Below are positions 61,967 through 64,000 of a stretch of DNA of 64,000 nucleotides, piece after piece. The notes beneath the pieces are model-generated. The model made no database searches. It was not told the DNA's origin and saw only the letters and a list, made by a program, of their open reading frames with translations. Source of the DNA: Pelagicoccus enzymogenes (lineage in GTDB: Bacteria; Verrucomicrobiota; Verrucomicrobiia; Opitutales; Opitutaceae); NCBI RefSeq assembly GCF_014803405.1, contig NZ_JACYFG010000007.1:124001-188000 (forward strand). The letters run 5' to 3'. Positions within the stretch are counted from its first letter, which is position 1, and every line of letters begins with the position of its first letter. Position numbers and translations under genes: made by a program.

Positions 61967-64000
61967 ATGCGTGTGGGATGGGGATCTTGGCGTAGCGCGG
62001 CGGTATTCGTTTTTCTGTTACTGCAGCTGCCGTTCGCAGTCGATGCGAAGCGGGAGAAGTGGGCGCACGAATTAAGTGAGCTCACTCCGGACGAAAGCAT
62101 CGTCTGGGGGCACTTGGAAAACGGGTTTCGCTACGCTCTGAAGCCGCACGACGCCAAGCCCGGCTTGGTGAGCATGCGTCTAGTAGTAAAGGTAGGCGCG
62201 TTGGACGAAGAAGAGCATGAGCAAGGCCTCTCTCACTTCATCGAACACATGGCGTTCGAGGGGACACGCAACTTCAAGCCCGGCGAGATGATCGCGTTTT
62301 TCCAGAAGCTGGGCATGGGCTACGGAGTGGACGTCAACGCCTTTACCTACCACGACAAAACGGTCTACCACTTGGAGTTGCCCCAGAACGACGAGGGCTT
62401 GGTTCGCCAAGGCTTGCAGCTGTATCGAGATTATGCGGACGGAATCCTCTTCGATGCGGAGCGAGTCGAGAATGAGCGGGAAGTCATTCTACGTGAAAAG
62501 CAGGCCCGTGACACCCCGAGCGCTCGAATTTCAGAGGCCTCGTTCCGCTTTTCCTTTTCCGGAACGGCCTTGGCGGAGCGCAGCCCGATTGGCTTGGAAT
62601 CGGTGGTAAAGAATACCTCGATCGAGGAATTGAAGGCCTTCTACCGCAAGTGGTACCGTCCGGATTTGATGACCTTGGTGGTGGTGGGCGATGTCGATAC
62701 GGATTCGTTCGAAAGGCAGATTGCGGAAGCGTTTGCTGACATGGAGACTCCCCGCAAGCGAGTTCCCAAGCGGAAGATCGGGCGTCTGGACCGACCGAAA
62801 CCATTTCGTACCGGGCAGCTTTCAGTAGAAGGGGTCGAGCGCTACACGCTGGAAGTTTCGCGAGCTTGGATGGAGCGGGACTCCGGCGACAGTTGGGAGC
62901 AGCGAAAGGAAGACACGAAGCGCTCCTTCGCCACCTCGATTTTCAACGAGCGTTGCCGCGAGCTGATCGATGGCATGAGCGACGATTTTGCTAACTACAA
63001 CCGTATCTTTGGGATTCCTTACTGCCAACTGAGCATTAGCTCAGGAGGCGAATTCTGGTGGGATGCCTTCGTTTGGATGGATCAACTGCTGCGGCAAGCT
63101 TTGGTCTATGGCTTCACTCAGCAGGAGCTGGATTACGTGAGAAAGACTTGGCTGCAATCGAGTCGCTCTGCTGCGTCGCGTTACGAGACCGCTGAGCCTC
63201 GCATGCTGGTGGACGACTTGGTGGAAAGCATCGCTAACGAACGGGTTTACATGTCCACGGATCGCTTTTCCGCTATGATGGACGCGTTTATCGAGTCGCT
63301 GACTTTGGAGGAACTGAACGCTGCGTTTCGGGAGGTTTGGGAATTGAAGCGCATGTCTTACTTTATGGCGGGCGACTTGAGCAAGTCGTTCGATGGCGTC
63401 GCTTTGAAGCGTCGATTCAAGGAAGACCGCAAGTACACCGTTTTGCCTTTCGTTCCGAGATTGCCCGAGGAATTTGAATACACGAAGTTCGGCAATCCCG
63501 GTACCATCGTCGAGTCGAGCGTGATCGAGGAAATCGGAGCCAAGACCTATCGCTTCTCCAACAACGCGAGACTGACCTTCCTGCGTACCGAAAACGAGAA
63601 GGACACGGTGCGAGCCTTGGTCAGGGTGGGAGGCGGAATGTTGGCGTTCAACGATTCCAACCCGGGGACGCATGCCTTGGCTATGGGGGCGCTTTTCCGC
63701 AGCGGTTTCGGCAACCACGACATCGAGGACGTTTACAAGGAACTTCGCTCCAACGTGAGCTCCTTCATCTTCGGGGTGGAAGATCACGACGCGTTCACTT
63801 ATCGCGGCGTGGCGCCGGTGGAGGGTCTCGACGAGTTTCTGAAGATCGTATCCGAATTTCTCTGGGACCCTACGATCGACGAAAGCGCTTTCGAGGTGGC
63901 CCAGTCGAAGTTCAAGCAAAGCCGCGAACTGGAGCCGGACGGCATGAACGAAGGGTATCGAGACCTCTACCGCATGCTCTACCCCGAAGAGCCTCGTTTC
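61967..64000 (+). CDS. M16 family zinc metallopeptidase (partial, runs off the right edge)
   Basis: 678 codons are open from the ATG at 61967 to the last base, so the C-terminus is outside the window. A signal peptide (AAVFVFLLLQLPFAVDA) is present. The inverted zinc motif HFIEH (His90, Glu93, His94) lies in GLSHFIEHMAFEGT; ENEREVILREKQ supplies the third ligand ~77 residues on. A middle M16C-like half and the start of the second, inactive lobe (GAKTYRFSNNARLTFLRTEN) follow. It resembles PqqL-type periplasmic peptidases, which degrade small peptides or proteins. It is 9 bases behind the propeller gene, probably one operon. Confidence 0.9.
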   Translation, partial: MRVGWGSWRSAAVFVFLLLQLPFAVDAKREKWAHELSELTPDESIVWGHLENGFRYALKPHDAKPGLVSMRLVVKVGALDEEEHEQGLSHFIEHMAFEGTRNFKPGEMIAFFQKLGMGYGVDVNAFTYHDKTVYHLELPQNDEGLVRQGLQLYRDYADGILFDAERVENEREVILREKQARDTPSARISEASFRFSFSGTALAERSPIGLESVVKNTSIEELKAFYRKWYRPDLMTLVVVGDVDTDSFERQIAEAFADMETPRKRVPKRKIGRLDRPKPFRTGQLSVEGVERYTLEVSRAWMERDSGDSWEQRKEDTKRSFATSIFNERCRELIDGMSDDFANYNRIFGIPYCQLSISSGGEFWWDAFVWMDQLLRQALVYGFTQQELDYVRKTWLQSSRSAASRYETAEPRMLVDDLVESIANERVYMSTDRFSAMMDAFIESLTLEELNAAFREVWELKRMSYFMAGDLSKSFDGVALKRRFKEDRKYTVLPFVPRLPEEFEYTKFGNPGTIVESSVIEEIGAKTYRFSNNARLTFLRTENEKDTVRALVRVGGGMLAFNDSNPGTHALAMGALFRSGFGNHDIEDVYKELRSNVSSFIFGVEDHDAFTYRGVAPVEGLDEFLKIVSEFLWDPTIDESAFEVAQSKFKQSRELEPDGMNEGYRDLYRMLYPEEPRF

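Noticed and set aside
1-64000. tRNA, rRNA, CRISPR arrays and prophage genes
   Set aside because: Scanning for tRNA-like GTTCGA arms, regular repeats and integrase motifs gave only hits inside coding regions.

Overview
The window looks like a chromosome segment of a marine or aquatic member of the Verrucomicrobiota, probably class Opitutia (Opitutales/Puniceicoccales, Pelagicoccus-like). This rests on three things: a VPDSG-type C-terminal sorting protein, several polysaccharide-degrading enzymes with Verrucomicrobiota/Bacteroidota-type relatives, and an OleA/OleB pair. It is inference from gene content; no rRNA or other marker gene is present. Coding density is high, most genes lack strong Shine-Dalgarno sites, and no tRNA, rRNA, CRISPR array, transposase or prophage was seen.

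Layout. 1-7.5 kb: a pectin/plant-polysaccharide locus with a partial DUF4450 protein, a six-hairpin (GH65-like) glycosidase, a GH28 polygalacturonase lipoprotein and a divergent PL1-type pectate lyase. 7.7-9.2 kb: a short-chain dehydrogenase divergent from a TetR regulator, with two matching operator-like sites between them. 9.3-10.2 kb: an AlkB-type dioxygenase and a small CPXCG zinc-ribbon protein. 10.6-20.6 kb: a long fatty-acid catabolic operon (acyl-CoA ligase, thiolase, FadJ-type multifunctional enzyme, long acyl-CoA dehydrogenase, a PlsC-alpha/beta-hydrolase fusion and a hotdog thioesterase). 20.6-21.3 kb: a non-coding stretch with RNA-like structure and a strong terminator. 21.3-25.8 kb: small accessory genes (LURP-one-like, cupin, HhH plus lysine-rich tail protein, DUF1801, and an A+T-richer pair of unknown genes).

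26.3-32.1 kb: a complete type I secretion operon (TolC, a REC-PAS response regulator, ABC exporter, HlyD adaptor) on the minus strand. 32.5-35.8 kb: CysQ/HAL2-type phosphatase, a stand-alone PolB-like exonuclease, cyclophilin and an unknown protein. 36.1-40.9 kb: a CrtI-like oxidoreductase, FabZ, FabI, OleA and OleB, which together suggest a dedicated long-chain lipid or olefin pathway; OleC and OleD are not in the window. 41-47 kb: a SpoIIAA-like protein, MalQ, MutY, lipocalin, and adjacent RNase HIII and RNase HII genes. 47.0-53.2 kb: a MacAB-TolC-type efflux operon with two permease genes. 53.4-60.6 kb: the VPDSG-CTERM protein, a GH67 alpha-glucuronidase with its GPH sugar symporter, and glycogen phosphorylase with a histone-like N-terminal tail. 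60.8-64 kb: a secreted beta-propeller protein and a partial M16 peptidase.

The genes fit a polysaccharide-degrading heterotroph: pectin and glucuronoxylan fragments are cleaved outside or at the envelope and imported, glycogen/maltodextrin is turned over by GlgP and MalQ, and fatty acids are oxidised by the 10.6-20.6 kb operon. All positions and motifs were read by eye; family names come from motif recognition, not from database searches.
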